Program-made: the position numbers and the translations under genes
The notes under the pieces: model-generated
What the model was told of the DNA's origin: nothing
Databases searched by the model: none
What the model saw: the letters and a program-made list of their open reading frames with translations, nothing else
NCBI GenBank assembly: GCA_965217095.1
Contig: OZ244235.1
Span: 744,001 to 808,000 of the forward strand
Length of the DNA stretch: 64,000 nucleotides
Source of the DNA: CAYNZV01 sp965217095
GTDB lineage: Bacteria; Latescibacterota; UBA2968; UBA8231
Reading direction: 5' to 3'
Shown here: positions 1 through 9,149 of the stretch, piece by piece
Numbering within the stretch: position 1 is the first letter of the stretch
How the letters are laid out: every line of letters begins with the position of its first letter

Positions 1-743
1 CCGTAACCTTCCGCCAATGACTGCAACGGATCGGTCAGCTTCGGACTGAGCTCAAGACTCACGGCGTCCTCGTAACCCACCGAGTGTAGCGCCGCAACGG
101 TGCGTTCCAAATCTGCTTCCTGCATGATTCCCTGCAGCAAGGGTAGATGAAGGTCGCCTTTCCCATCATTGTCGTCCAGATGGACATACCCCAACCGCTC
201 GCCGGCGCATTCGATGACCTCAACCGGATCCTCGTCGGAGATCTGCAAGTGTCCCAGATCCAGCAACAGATAGAGATTGGGATGGCCAATGGACTCTAGA
301 AATTTCAGGGTGCCCAGAGCTGTGGGCAGGCTCAACCCAGGGAAGTGTTCGACACAGAGTCTCGAGCCGGCCGCCCTAGCGCATTCTGCGGCTTTGACGA
401 GTGCCTTGCCGTATTTGGCGAGCGTCGCCTCGCTGCCATCCTGGCCGGGGACGACGTAGGCGACGGTGGCACCCAACGATACTCCCAGCTCGCACGAACG
501 GCTGACGACACCCAGGGCGGCCTCGACCGACCGTGAGTCTTCGCTGTGAAGGGCATCGACATCAAAGTGGATACTCATACAGCTGACATCCATGCCCAGC
601 TCCTTTGCCGCCGGTTTCAACTCAGGTTCTGCAAAGGTGTCAGGTCGCATGTCGATGAGCTCGTAGCCCACTTCGCGAAGTCGCCGCAAGTCGAGCTTAT
701 TCAGCTCGGGCAATGCCCAGGCGCAATAGGAGATCCCGATCAT
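1..743 (-). CDS. Sugar phosphate isomerase/epimerase-like TIM barrel protein (C-terminus beyond the window)
   Basis: Reading leftward from ATG at 743, about 247 codons stay open to the window edge, so the C-terminal end is missing. The protein starts MIGISYCAWALPELNK. It has the layout of the xylose-isomerase-like / AP-endonuclease-2 TIM barrel. The expected metal-ligand positions appear in order: Glu in VEHFPG, Asp in LLDLGH, His and Asp in VHLDDN, and Glu in SLELS. Members interconvert keto sugars, inosose or sugar acids in the cytoplasm; the substrate cannot be read from sequence. The start lies six bases after the stop of the M81 gene, so the two are probably cotranscribed. Confidence 0.85.
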   Translation of the reverse strand, partial: MIGISYCAWALPELNKLDLRRLREVGYELIDMRPDTFAEPELKPAAKELGMDVSCMSIHFDVDALHSEDSRSVEAALGVVSRSCELGVSLGATVAYVVPGQDGSEATLAKYGKALVKAAECARAAGSRLCVEHFPGLSLPTALGTLKFLESIGHPNLYLLLDLGHLQISDEDPVEVIECAGERLGYVHLDDNDGKGDLHLPLLQGIMQEADLERTVAALHSVGYEDAVSLELSPKLTDPLQSLAEGY

Positions 744-749
744 GGCGGC

Positions 750-2216
750 TCAGATGTCGTCCAGGGGATAGACCTTGCGCCCCAGGTTTTGAAAACGAAT
801 CGGACCGGTCGTAGGATTCTGCGCACTGGGTTCGGTGACGTTGTAGATGGCGCCGGCGAAAGGTTCGAAGTGGGCGCGGTAATGGTTGGCAGATTTTATG
901 CCTATGTATCGCATTTCTTGGGGAATGAGCTTCAACGAACGGGCAAGGGCGGAGTCGAACGGTTGCTCGCGGATACTCACCAGAAGGACGTGGATCCCAT
1001 TCTCCACGATGTGCGCGGACGGGCCCAGATCGCCCTCGAGACCGGCGTTGCGCGGGCCGTCGTATTTGAAGCGGCCATCCGACACAGCAACCACTTCGGC
1101 GTGCATTCGAACCGGCTCTCCCTGCATGGGGGAGGATTTGCCACCCACATCAAGCTCAAGGCGTGCTCCCGGTCCCGCGTTGTGGCACTGCGCAACGGAT
1201 TCGCGATCGACGATGTTCAGGATACACGCCTCCTCGAGCCCAAAGTCGACGAACGCCTGCAGCACAGCGGTACTGTCTCCTGGGGATCCCCCGCCGGTAT
1301 TGTCGTAGCGATCGGAGAAGATCACTGGAAACGGTCCCTTGCCGTCAAGCTTTTCGAGAACCTCGCGAGTGTTGGTTTTGGGTTCGTGCCAGCCGGCGCG
1401 GCGCTCGAAGATCCACGCCCCCAACTCGTCCGCATGCTGCTGCGCCAGTTCCAGGTCGTTGTCGGTGGCCACATACACCGAAGCCCCCATACACGGCACG
1501 TCCGCCAGCGGAAAGGAGGCCGATAGTGAGGCGCAGACGACGCCCGGCGAGGCCTCGATGCGATGGAGGCGGTCGATCACCTCCTTCATTGGCTGGTGCG
1601 CCGTGACCTGCTTCGCGCCCCAGACCATCGGCAGGGGACACAGGGCCATGGTCGGTCGCAGCCCTTCGTTTACCATCCGCATGAGTACGTCGGCGCATTG
1701 TCGAGCCCTTTCGGCTTGATCGATTTCGGGAAAGGTCTTGCGACCGATTAGGACATCCGCCATCTCCACCATTTGCTGCGAAACATTGGCGTGTATATCC
1801 AGCTCTGCCAGAATGGGCACGTCCGGACCCACCAGCTCGCGCACGGCGGCGAGGATATGACCTTCGCCGTCGTCTATTCCCTCCGCCACCATGGCGCCGT
1901 GAAGCTCCAATAACACGCCGTCCACTTTGCCAGCGGAGGCCATGCGTTCCAGTATATCGTTCAGGATCGTATCGAAAATCTCCCGCGGGGTTGGGCCACT
2001 GGGGTAGGCGTGGGCGCAGACCGTGGGAATCAGCTCGAATCCATGGGTTTCGGCCCCGTCTAGATAACCTCCGATGATCGAATTGGAGCCGCGGAATTTG
2101 TCGAAGATCTCCTCGCCGGTGAGATAACCCACACGCTCCCGGTAGCTCTCCCAGGTGGTGACCACCGGTGTGAAAGTGCTCGTTTCGTGGGCGAAGGTTC
2201 CGGAGAGAACGCGCAT
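750..2216 (-). CDS. M81 family metallohydrolase (MlrC-like)
   Basis: 488 residues, full length for the M81 / MlrC family (DUF1485 plus MlrC C-terminal domain). The N-terminal signature HETSTF at residues 10-15 and the later LDIHAN motif carry probable zinc ligands; LELHGAM is also typical. MlrC was named for degradation of linearised microcystin, but most relatives sit in sugar or amino-acid catabolic clusters and their substrates are unknown. A strong ribosome binding site (GGAGGAG) lies just before ATG 2216. The gene is divergent from the oxidoreductase at 2331 and is followed by the TIM-barrel gene after six bases. Inference: a hydrolase for a small amide or lactone in the same pathway. 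Confidence 0.88.
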   Translation of the reverse strand: MRVLSGTFAHETSTFTPVVTTWESYRERVGYLTGEEIFDKFRGSNSIIGGYLDGAETHGFELIPTVCAHAYPSGPTPREIFDTILNDILERMASAGKVDGVLLELHGAMVAEGIDDGEGHILAAVRELVGPDVPILAELDIHANVSQQMVEMADVLIGRKTFPEIDQAERARQCADVLMRMVNEGLRPTMALCPLPMVWGAKQVTAHQPMKEVIDRLHRIEASPGVVCASLSASFPLADVPCMGASVYVATDNDLELAQQHADELGAWIFERRAGWHEPKTNTREVLEKLDGKGPFPVIFSDRYDNTGGGSPGDSTAVLQAFVDFGLEEACILNIVDRESVAQCHNAGPGARLELDVGGKSSPMQGEPVRMHAEVVAVSDGRFKYDGPRNAGLEGDLGPSAHIVENGIHVLLVSIREQPFDSALARSLKLIPQEMRYIGIKSANHYRAHFEPFAGAIYNVTEPSAQNPTTGPIRFQNLGRKVYPLDDI

Positions 2217-2330
2217 TGTTGCTCCTCCAGCAAGGTTTGTGCAGACTATCGATGCTTGGCCCGTCGGGCTGCAGCGGAGAATCCACTCTAACGATTTCGG
2301 AACTCAGAAACAAGCGCCAGGAGAACGCAG

Positions 2331-3281
2331 ATGTCTCGACTACGCGTCGCCGAAGTAGGAATCCGCGGTAAAGGGGGGCAGCATATGGAAATCCTGAGCG
2401 GCTTCGAGGAAGTGGAATTGGTCGCGGTTTGCGATACGGTGCCGGAGATTCTCGAATCCGTCGGCGACAAGTTCGGCATCAGTCGCCGATATTCCTCAGT
2501 AGATCAACTGCTGGACGGCGAAGAGCTGGATGCGGTTTTCATTGCCACTCCGCCGGAATTTAATGCTCCGGTCGCCCTCCCTTGCCTGGAACGTGGGGTC
2601 AATACCTTTCTGGAAAAACCGCCAGGCATGACCGCGGCGGAGGCAAAGGGACTCGTCGTGGCCGCCGAGAAATCCGGTGCCAAAGGCATGGTGGGTTTGA
2701 ATCGACGTTTTCATCCCATGCTCATCCAGGCGCTGGAGATGGGGGAAGAACGGGGGCCGGTAACACAGCTGGTGGGGGAATTTCACAAACCCATGTCGGT
2801 ACTCGCAAAGATGAGCCGGTTCCCACCCGAGGTCATGGACAACTGGCTGGTGGCAAACGATATCCACGTCGTCGATATGGTGCGCAGAATGGCCGGCGCC
2901 GAGGTCCGCGAGGTTCACAGCTTTGCACGCCGCGCCGTTTCCGAGTACCGCGATGTGCACGCGGCGCTGGTGGTGTTCGAAAACGACTGCGTCGCCAGCT
3001 ACAGCTTCAACTATACTACGGCGGCGAGGCTCGAGCGCTACGAGATCCACGGCAACAACGTCTCGGCTTACCTGGAGGGGGTTCGCGAGGGTTTCGTGCT
3101 GCGCGGCGACGAACGTATCGAGCTGCCGTTCCCCGAGACCAGTGGCACAGAGGAGGAGATTCGGTACTTCATCGACTGCCTGCTCGAGAACAAGCCGGTA
3201 ACGGCGCCGGCCCCCACCCTGGAAGAAGGATTCAAGAGCGTGCAGCTCGTGGAGGCGATTCGTGCCGGCCTGAAGGAGTAG
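2331..3281 (+). CDS. Gfo/Idh/MocA family oxidoreductase
   Basis: 316 residues. The N-terminal Rossmann fold starts at VAEVGIRGKGGQH, a glycine pattern somewhat off the usual GxGxxG. It is followed by the ATPP and EKPPG motifs near residues 68-98; the latter carries the catalytic-region lysine typical of the family. The C-terminal alpha/beta domain contains NDIHVVDMVRR, the usual His/Asp catalytic segment. These enzymes oxidise or reduce sugars, inositols or sugar acids with NAD(P). AGGAG lies seven bases before ATG 2331. It is divergent from the M81 gene, so the 115-base gap probably holds promoters for both. Substrate not determinable. Confidence 0.88.
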   Translation: MSRLRVAEVGIRGKGGQHMEILSGFEEVELVAVCDTVPEILESVGDKFGISRRYSSVDQLLDGEELDAVFIATPPEFNAPVALPCLERGVNTFLEKPPGMTAAEAKGLVVAAEKSGAKGMVGLNRRFHPMLIQALEMGEERGPVTQLVGEFHKPMSVLAKMSRFPPEVMDNWLVANDIHVVDMVRRMAGAEVREVHSFARRAVSEYRDVHAALVVFENDCVASYSFNYTTAARLERYEIHGNNVSAYLEGVREGFVLRGDERIELPFPETSGTEEEIRYFIDCLLENKPVTAPAPTLEEGFKSVQLVEAIRAGLKE

Positions 3282-3421
3282 GAATGCGCTCAACTTGGGC
3301 TGATCTACGCCGATAGTAGAAGGAGAAGGCTTATTCCGTTTCCTCGAAAAAAGGACCCTCCAGCATCGCCCGGCTCGCGCGCTTTCTTCTCCTGGCGATA
3401 CTCCTGCACGCTAGCTCGGCC

Positions 3422-3805
3422 GTGGTGGAAGCCGCCAACCATTCCGCCGCCACCGTCGATACGGATATGACGGGACGCCAGGTGACCGAGTGGGAGCTGT
3501 GGACGATTACCAAGAAGATCCGCGCATTTGAAGCGATCCACACACAGCATCTGCTTCCGCCGCAAGTGAGCCAGATGGGGCGCGTTTTCGCGGTACGCCC
3601 CGCCGCCATCGAGAAATTTCTCTGGGGGCCCTCGATGGCACCGCCGACACACCGCCTGGCGGGTACCTGGTGGTACACAATCTGGTACACGGATGCGGAG
3701 ATCAGGCACTCGGTAACTCTCCGCATGGATGCCGAGCGCCGCATCATCGAACGGGTGCGACGGCACCAATCTCCAGCACGGGATCGAACCCTCGCCTTCG
3801 ACTAG
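3422..3805 (+). CDS. Small exported protein of unknown function, start unclear
   Basis: About 127 residues from GTG 3422. The same frame is open upstream to a stop at 3317-3319 and encodes a hydrophobic run (RFLLLAILLHASSA, about 3383-3421) that looks like a signal peptide. No ATG, GTG or TTG in that frame precedes it, so the true start is either non-canonical or lost to a small indel. The C-terminal half, with GPSMAPPTHRLAGTWWY followed by a charged strand, vaguely recalls BamE/SmpA-type small lipoproteins, but that is a weak resemblance. A purine-rich AGGAGAAGG lies at 3320-3328. Possibly a periplasmic protein; function unknown. Confidence 0.45.
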   Translation: MVEAANHSAATVDTDMTGRQVTEWELWTITKKIRAFEAIHTQHLLPPQVSQMGRVFAVRPAAIEKFLWGPSMAPPTHRLAGTWWYTIWYTDAEIRHSVTLRMDAERRIIERVRRHQSPARDRTLAFD

Positions 3806-3937
3806 CCTCGGGTCACCTGGCGGCCCCCTGTTGGCGTCTCTCCGCCCTCTGTTTCGGTTGACCCAATAGTCACATTCCGTTTTCTTCCTTCACTCGCGAA
3901 AGAAAAAAGGCGAGTTCGTTTTCAAGGGAAAAAGGGT

Positions 3938-4963
3938 GTGACCGCAGCATACTACACCGGACAGGGACAGCTCGAGTTCAAGCCATGCGAACCGCGGCAA
4001 CCGGCAGCGTCTGATGTACGCATCGATGTCGCTTACGCCGGCGTCTGTGGCTCGGATCTCTCGATCTACCGCGGACACCGGGACGAACGCATGTGTCTGC
4101 CGACGATCATCGGTCATGAGATGTCCGGAACCGTCGCCGAGATCGGGGCGGGCATCGGTGAATGGAAACCGGGCGACCGGGTCGCGGTGTTGCCGTTCGA
4201 GGCCTGCGGAAGCTGTCGTGCCTGCCAGCAGGACCTTCCCAACATCTGCTACAACATGAACTTCTTCGGCGTCGAAAGCGCCGGGGCATTCCAGGACTCT
4301 TGGACGGTGCCTGCCCACACGCTGCATCGGTTACCGGGAGAGATGCCCCTGGATCACGCGGCCCTCGTGGAACCGGTCTCGGTCGCTGCGCACGCAGTAC
4401 GTACTTCTGCCCTGAAAGAGGGCGACTTCGCCGTCGTGCTGGGCGGTGGCCCGATCGGACTGCTGACCGCATTGGTGGCAAAATTCCGTGGAGCGCGAGT
4501 GCTGTTGTCGGAGCCGAATCCGTTTCGCATCGATTTCGCCCGTGGCCTGGGTTTCGATGTGGTGGATCCCACGGTCGACGATTTGCAGGAAGCGGTGTTG
4601 GAGTCCACCGATGGGTCGGGGGCAGATCTCGTATTCGAGGTATCCGGTTCCCAGGCGGCGGCGTCGATCATGAGCGAGCTGCTCTGCACCCGTGGATTGA
4701 TGCTCGTGGTTGCCGTCTTCGGCGAGCCGCCGCGGATCAACCTGAAGAGCTGTTTCATGCGCGAGCTGCGCCTGCAGTCGGTTCGCTGTTACACCCACGA
4801 GGATTTCGATGCAGCGATCGATCTGATCGCCAGTGGTCAGTATCCGTTCGAGCGCATGATAACCGGGCAGGTCCAGGTGGAAGAGCTTGCTGGTGTATTC
4901 AACGAGATGGAGACGGGCGCGCCGGTCATGAAGACCTTGTTGAAGATTGGCGGTCAGGCATGA
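3938..4963 (+). CDS. Zinc-dependent medium-chain alcohol/polyol dehydrogenase
   Basis: 341 residues from GTG 3938. Catalytic zinc ligands are Cys37 (GVCGSD) and His60-Glu61 (GHE). The structural zinc site is complete with Cys90, 93, 96 and 104 (CGSCRAC...C). The Rossmann motif GGGPIG lies near residue 168. The layout matches threonine dehydrogenase, sorbitol dehydrogenase and L-gulonate/galactonate 5-dehydrogenase relatives, so NAD-dependent oxidation of a sugar acid or polyol is likely. The stop codon overlaps the start of the KduD-like SDR (ATGA), indicating translational coupling. With the flanking SDR and Gfo/Idh genes it forms a compact sugar-acid oxidation operon. Confidence 0.9.
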   Translation: MTAAYYTGQGQLEFKPCEPRQPAASDVRIDVAYAGVCGSDLSIYRGHRDERMCLPTIIGHEMSGTVAEIGAGIGEWKPGDRVAVLPFEACGSCRACQQDLPNICYNMNFFGVESAGAFQDSWTVPAHTLHRLPGEMPLDHAALVEPVSVAAHAVRTSALKEGDFAVVLGGGPIGLLTALVAKFRGARVLLSEPNPFRIDFARGLGFDVVDPTVDDLQEAVLESTDGSGADLVFEVSGSQAAASIMSELLCTRGLMLVVAVFGEPPRINLKSCFMRELRLQSVRCYTHEDFDAAIDLIASGQYPFERMITGQVQVEELAGVFNEMETGAPVMKTLLKIGGQA

Positions 4964-5730
4964 GTCTGATCGAAGATTTCCAGTTGCACGGTAAGACGGC
5001 GCTGGTCACGGGCTGCCGTAGGGGCATCGGTGCCGGCATGGCTCACGGATTGGCTGAAGCGGGCGCCGATATCGTCGGGGTCAGCGCCCAGCTGGAAACC
5101 AACGGAACCGAAGTGCAATCCTTGGTGGAGGGGTGTGGCCGCACCTTCAAAGGATACGCATGTGATCTTGGAGATCGCGAGGCGGTCCACAGGTTCATAG
5201 CCGAGGTCAAAAACCAGGAGCCGGCGATAGATATCCTGATAAACAATGCCGGAATCATCCGGCGAACTCCTGCCGCCGATCATTCCGACACCGACTGGGA
5301 CGAGGTGCTGGAGGTAAATTTGTCAGCCCAGTTCGTGTTAGCCCGCGAGTTTGGCAAAGGCATGATCGAACGCGGCGATGGCAAGATCGTCTTCACCGCT
5401 TCCATCCTGAGCTTTCAGGGCGGCATCACCGTGCCCGGGTATGCCGCGTCGAAAGGAGCGATCGCTCAATTGACCATGGCGTTGGCCAACGAATGGGCCG
5501 GGAGTGGGGTAAACGTGAATGCCATAGCGCCGGGGTACATCCGCACCGACAATACCCAGGCGTTGCAGGATGACGAGGCGCGGTTCCAGCAGATTCTAAC
5601 CCGAATTCCGGCCGGCCGCTGGGGTACCACCGACGATTTGAAGGGGGCCGTCGTGTTCCTCAGCTCACCCGCTTCGTCCTACGTCAACGGCATCACTCTC
5701 GTCGTCGACGGAGGCTGGATGGGCCGGTGA
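4960..5730 (+). CDS. SDR family oxidoreductase, KduD-like (2-deoxy-D-gluconate 3-dehydrogenase type)
   Basis: 256 residues from ATG 4960; the frame is open far upstream but this start gives the normal SDR length and overlaps the previous stop. The cofactor motif TGCRRGIG lies at residues 17-24, NNAG at 95-98, and the catalytic set Ser148, Tyr161 and Lys165 is present (YAASK). The end, VVDGGWMGR, is the KduD-type tail. KduD reduces or oxidises 2-dehydro-3-deoxygluconate-type intermediates in pectin or uronate breakdown. The operon position between a zinc dehydrogenase and a Gfo/Idh protein fits uronate catabolism. The exact substrate is inferred, not proven. Confidence 0.87.
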   Translation: MSLIEDFQLHGKTALVTGCRRGIGAGMAHGLAEAGADIVGVSAQLETNGTEVQSLVEGCGRTFKGYACDLGDREAVHRFIAEVKNQEPAIDILINNAGIIRRTPAADHSDTDWDEVLEVNLSAQFVLAREFGKGMIERGDGKIVFTASILSFQGGITVPGYAASKGAIAQLTMALANEWAGSGVNVNAIAPGYIRTDNTQALQDDEARFQQILTRIPAGRWGTTDDLKGAVVFLSSPASSYVNGITLVVDGGWMGR

Positions 5731-6737
5731 CCATGATCAGCTGGGCCCAATACGGCACCAAACACGGACATGCGGGGGGCAAGCTTCTGGCGTTGCAGAG
5801 AAACCCTGAGGTATACCTGGCCGGCGTCTACGAACCCGATCCTGAGCGGCGCATCGAGCTTCAGAATACGGAGGACGAGAACGTTTACGCAGGAGTGCAC
5901 TGGTTCGAGAGCGCGGCGGAGATCGTGGAGAATCAGGATATCGTTGCGGTGGCGTCGGAGGGCAGCAATCGCGAAAGCCTCGAGCAGACCTCTGCACTGG
6001 TGCACGCCGGCAAACATGTCTGGTACGACAAGCCGGCGGGAGATGACTGGGAAACCTGGCGCGTCGTCGTCGCCGAAGCGGAAGCGCGAAACCTCTGCGT
6101 CCAGCTGGGGTACATGCTGCGCTACCATGACGGATTCGCACGGATCGCCAGCTGGGCAAAAAACGAAGTCCTGGGGGACATCTTTTTCGTGCGCGCCCAT
6201 ATGTCGACGAATATTCCGGAGGATTACCGGCGACAAATCGCCGGGCATCATCTGGGCGGCATCATGTTCGATCTTGGCGGTCACATGCTCGATCAGATCG
6301 TCTGGTTGTTGGGCCGTCCGAGCAAGGTAACTTCGTTTCTGCGCAATGACGGTGTACCGATTCCCGATTTTGCCGACAACACCCTCGCCGTGTTCGAGTT
6401 CGAGCGGGCCATGGCGATCATCGATATCACTGCGATGGAGAGCCGGCCGATGGCACGCCGGTTCGAGGTTTATGGCAGCAACGGCAGTGCGATCATCCTC
6501 GAACCGTTCGAACCCGGTCATCAGGTGCGTCTCTGTCTCGAAGAGCCGCGGGAGGGCTACTCGTCGGGAGCCCACATCCTGTCCATACGGGGTCGCTCCC
6601 GGCAGCAGCTCTACGAGCTCGAGCTGGACGCGTTCCTGGCGGCCGTCAAGGGCGAGCAACCGCCGGACCGTTCCTTCGACCACGAGCTATTGGTCCAGGA
6701 GAGCCTCCTGCGCGCCACCGGCCATTTGCCCGGTTGA
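5727..6737 (+). CDS. Gfo/Idh/MocA family oxidoreductase
   Basis: 336 residues. GTG 5727 overlaps the previous stop; ATG 5733 is an alternative. The Rossmann start is MISWAQYGTKHGHAGG rather than a clean GxGxxG, a variant known in distant Gfo/Idh proteins. The YDKPAGDD segment replaces the usual EKP motif, and LGGHMLDQIVWLLG carries the conserved His/Asp of the C-terminal domain. It is the second such protein in the cluster and clearly different from the one at 2331. Probably NAD(P)-dependent dehydrogenation of a cyclic polyol or sugar; cytoplasmic. It ends the overlapping part of the operon, and the next gene follows after 48 bases. Confidence 0.86.
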   Translation: MTMISWAQYGTKHGHAGGKLLALQRNPEVYLAGVYEPDPERRIELQNTEDENVYAGVHWFESAAEIVENQDIVAVASEGSNRESLEQTSALVHAGKHVWYDKPAGDDWETWRVVVAEAEARNLCVQLGYMLRYHDGFARIASWAKNEVLGDIFFVRAHMSTNIPEDYRRQIAGHHLGGIMFDLGGHMLDQIVWLLGRPSKVTSFLRNDGVPIPDFADNTLAVFEFERAMAIIDITAMESRPMARRFEVYGSNGSAIILEPFEPGHQVRLCLEEPREGYSSGAHILSIRGRSRQQLYELELDAFLAAVKGEQPPDRSFDHELLVQESLLRATGHLPG

Positions 6738-6785
6738 GTTGACCCCAATCATGTGTGTGACCAAACGTCCAAAAAGGAGCGATAC

Positions 6786-7577
6786 ATGTTGGTAGAAGGC
6801 AAGAAAGCACTCGTCACCGGATCCGGCCGGGGCATCGGCCGCGGCATCGCCCAGCTGCTGGCCGAGGAAGGGGCCGATGTCGGCATCAACGACCTGGAGC
6901 GCAACGAGGCTGCGGAAGAAACCCTCAAGCTAGTCGGTGACACGGGGCGCAAGGTCAGCTGGCATCAGGCAGACGTCAGCACGACCGAAGGAATCAACCG
7001 GATGATCGACGAATTCATCGAGACCCACGGCCGTATCGATATCGTGGTGAACAACGCGGTTTCCACCCACGACAAGCCGTTTCTCGAGATCACCGAGGAC
7101 GCTTGGGACACCGAGCTGGCCATCGCCCTCAAAGGGTACTTTCTCTGCAGCCAGCGGGCGGCGCGGGAGATGGTGAAGCAAGGGGACGGCGGGCGCATCG
7201 TCTGCATTAGCAGCGTTCACGCAATCAGGGCGTGGAGAAGCGATCTGATCTACGGTGTTTGCAAGGCCGGCCTGTTGCGTATGGTGAAGAGCATCGCGCT
7301 CGATCTCCACGGTCACAACATAAACGCTAACTGCATCCTGCCCGGTTACATCGACAGCCGCTTGCTGCCTCCGGAGGAGGAGTACAAGCGCGGCAAGATC
7401 GGCCACGCCGAACACGCCTGGCCCTGGATTCCATGCAACCGTGGTGGCCTTCCCCTGGATATCGCCAAGGCGGTGCTATTTCTGTCTTCCGGATTGAGCG
7501 ACTATGTCAACGGCGAGTCGGTCACCGTCGATGGTGGTTTGCTGGCCGGTGGCTCACCTGAAACCAACCGAGACTGA
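6786..7577 (+). CDS. SDR family oxidoreductase
   Basis: 263 residues from ATG 6786, which has AAGGAG eight bases upstream; an earlier in-frame start at 6753 lacks such a site. The cofactor motif TGSGRGIG lies at residues 11-18. NNAV at 89-92 replaces the usual NNAG. Ser142/143, Tyr156 and Lys160 (YGVCK) form the active site. The end is VTVDGGLLAGG. A classical FabG-like sugar or keto-acyl reductase fold; the context favours a sugar-acid substrate. The last base of its stop is the first base of the next ATG, so it is coupled to the following broken SDR. Confidence 0.88.
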   Translation: MLVEGKKALVTGSGRGIGRGIAQLLAEEGADVGINDLERNEAAEETLKLVGDTGRKVSWHQADVSTTEGINRMIDEFIETHGRIDIVVNNAVSTHDKPFLEITEDAWDTELAIALKGYFLCSQRAAREMVKQGDGGRIVCISSVHAIRAWRSDLIYGVCKAGLLRMVKSIALDLHGHNINANCILPGYIDSRLLPPEEEYKRGKIGHAEHAWPWIPCNRGGLPLDIAKAVLFLSSGLSDYVNGESVTVDGGLLAGGSPETNRD

Positions 7578-8300
7578 TGGCGGCCGCCGCCGTCGTGCTG
7601 GTGACTGGAGCGGGAACCGGGATCGGTCGTGCGGTGGTGCATGCGTTTGTGCGACAGGGCGCGCGGGTTGGACTGGTGGGCCGGCGAATCGAGAAGCTTG
7701 AAGAGGCAGTCGCGGAGCTACCGCCGGATCAGGTTCTTTGCTGTCCTGGCGACGTTTTCGATCGCGCTCGGTCACGGCGATCGGCGGTGAGGTGGCGGAC
7801 CGCTTCGGACCGGTAGACACTTGGTGACGAGCGCCGGCATCAACAATCGGGTTCGCACCGCGGCCGAGATCGATCCGGCTGACTTGGACGAAGGGCTGGC
7901 GGTGAATCTTACGGGGGTTTTCAACGCCGTTCGCGCGGTGCTTCCAGGTATGCGCGCCGCAAAGGCGGGACTCATCATCAATATCGCTTCCATCGCCGGG
8001 CTGCGGGCCTCGAAACTTGCGGGTGCCGCCTACTCCGCCGCCAAACACGGGGTGGTGGCTCTTACCCATGCCATCAACGAGGAACAGCGGGAGTTCGGTA
8101 TACGCGCCAGCGCCGTCTGCCCGGGCGAGGTGGCGACTCCGATTCTGAAGCTGCGCCCGGAGCCGGTGAGTGAAGAGCGCAAAGCAGCCATGCTGAAACC
8201 AGAGGATCTGGCAGCGGCGGTTCTGTTCATCGCCTCACTGCCGGCTCACGCCTGCGTCCCCGAGCTGATTATGAAGCCGGTCTATCAGATCTACCAGTAA
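7577..8300 (+). pseudogene. SDR family oxidoreductase broken by two frameshifts
   Basis: The first reading frame (7577-7816) has TGAGTGIG and the normal N-terminal Rossmann half, then goes out of frame near 7770. A middle piece reading AIGGEVADRFGPVD is in another frame, and a second shift near 7818 leads into the frame from 7821, which gives VTSAGINN, the YSAAKHG catalytic motif and a normal C-terminus. Two single-base losses explain the pattern. Without them it would be a normal SDR of about 240 residues. Both lesions may be sequencing errors, since the rest is well conserved. The end overlaps the convergent MaoC-like gene by about 30 bases. Confidence 0.75.
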
Positions 8301-8715
8301 TCCGGCTGCTGGCTTCACCTACCATCACCTGCGTGCCTTCCTGGTTCTCACACCAGACCTCCATGGAGCAGGTGCCGTCCTCCGCAATGTCGGCGATGCG
8401 GGCTTTGGTTTGCACGGTATCGTTCTCGGCCACGGGGTGGATGAATTTGAGGTTCGAGGTGGTGCCGTGGCTCAACCAGCCAACGCCAAAGAGCTCGATC
8501 ATGAGCTCGGCGAGATGGCCCAGGTACTGCGTCGAGGAGACGTAGATCGTATCGAGACCGGACTCTTTTGCGGTTCCCAGGTCGGTGTGAATGTTTTTCC
8601 GCGGCCATGCTGGGGTATTGAGCGGCCCTCCCGAAAAGGTGGCGATCCGCTCCCACGACATCTTTTTCATTTCGCCGGCAAACACGTTCCCGATTTTACT
8701 ACCTCTGTCAATCAT
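8269..8715 (-). CDS. MaoC-like hotdog-fold dehydratase domain protein
   Basis: 148 residues with the hydratase-type segment NIHTDLGTAKESGL, followed by GTTSNLKFIHPVAENDTV, the usual MaoC strand pattern. Such proteins hydrate or dehydrate enoyl thioesters or similar compounds. It lies eight bases downstream of another hotdog-fold gene on the same strand, as in two-subunit hydratases whose halves form a heterodimer (N-terminal FAS1-type half plus MaoC half). The 3' end overlaps the convergent SDR remnant. The substrate is unknown; relatives occur in mesaconyl-CoA hydratase and acyl-CoA pathways. Confidence 0.75.
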   Translation of the reverse strand: MIDRGSKIGNVFAGEMKKMSWERIATFSGGPLNTPAWPRKNIHTDLGTAKESGLDTIYVSSTQYLGHLAELMIELFGVGWLSHGTTSNLKFIHPVAENDTVQTKARIADIAEDGTCSMEVWCENQEGTQVMVGEASSRITGRSDRPAS

Positions 8716-8723
8716 GGGTATTC

Positions 8724-9149
8724 TCAGGTTAGTTTTGGAGCCGCGAAGGTGTTGGTCATCTTTCGCCGCAGGATCTCCCGCCCATCTTCGTCGGCGATGA
8801 GTATATCCAGCACATGCCAGGGGCGTCCCCGTTTCTCGAACTTTTCGACCACTTCCCAGGTGACGGTCAAACGCTTGCCCAAGCGTGCTGGATTGCGGTA
8901 TTCGGTCTCTTCCGCCGCATGAATCTCAGCCCACCCCTGCGGCAGATGGAAAGATGAGCTCCGCGTATTGTTGCTCATATTGAGCAACAGGCCCGGGTGC
9001 GCGATCGGATCCTCCGCGTCGAGGTAGATCGTGCTGTAGTCCTCCTCGGCGTATAGATACTGTTCGTTGAGCTCGCGAGTGACGACAAATTCGAGCGGCG
9101 CGAAACGCTCGCCAACCTCCATGATATGTGCACTTTTCGGTTCCGCCAC
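8724..9149 (-). CDS. Hotdog-fold protein, N-terminal half of a MaoC/FAS1-type dehydratase
   Basis: 141 residues. The segment DPIAHPGLLLNMSNNT and the following HLPQGWAEIHAAEE resemble the non-catalytic hotdog domain (FAS1-like dehydratase region) paired with a MaoC domain. It precedes the MaoC-like gene at 8715 with an eight-base gap, supporting a two-subunit enzyme. It starts 150 bases from the divergent sppA-like gene, so promoters for both must lie in 9150-9300. Inference: structural partner of the downstream hydratase. Confidence 0.68.
   Translation of the reverse strand: MAEPKSAHIMEVGERFAPLEFVVTRELNEQYLYAEEDYSTIYLDAEDPIAHPGLLLNMSNNTRSSSFHLPQGWAEIHAAEETEYRNPARLGKRLTVTWEVVEKFEKRGRPWHVLDILIADEDGREILRRKMTNTFAAPKLT

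Noticed and set aside
546..1526. 326-codon plus-strand frame opposite the M81 gene
   Set aside because: It mirrors the conserved minus-strand M81 protein, is His/Arg/Val-rich and has no family pattern or ribosome binding site.
4162..4959. Long upstream extension of the KduD-like frame
   Set aside because: It lies over the zinc dehydrogenase in another frame and is Arg/Gly-rich; the SDR clearly starts at 4960.
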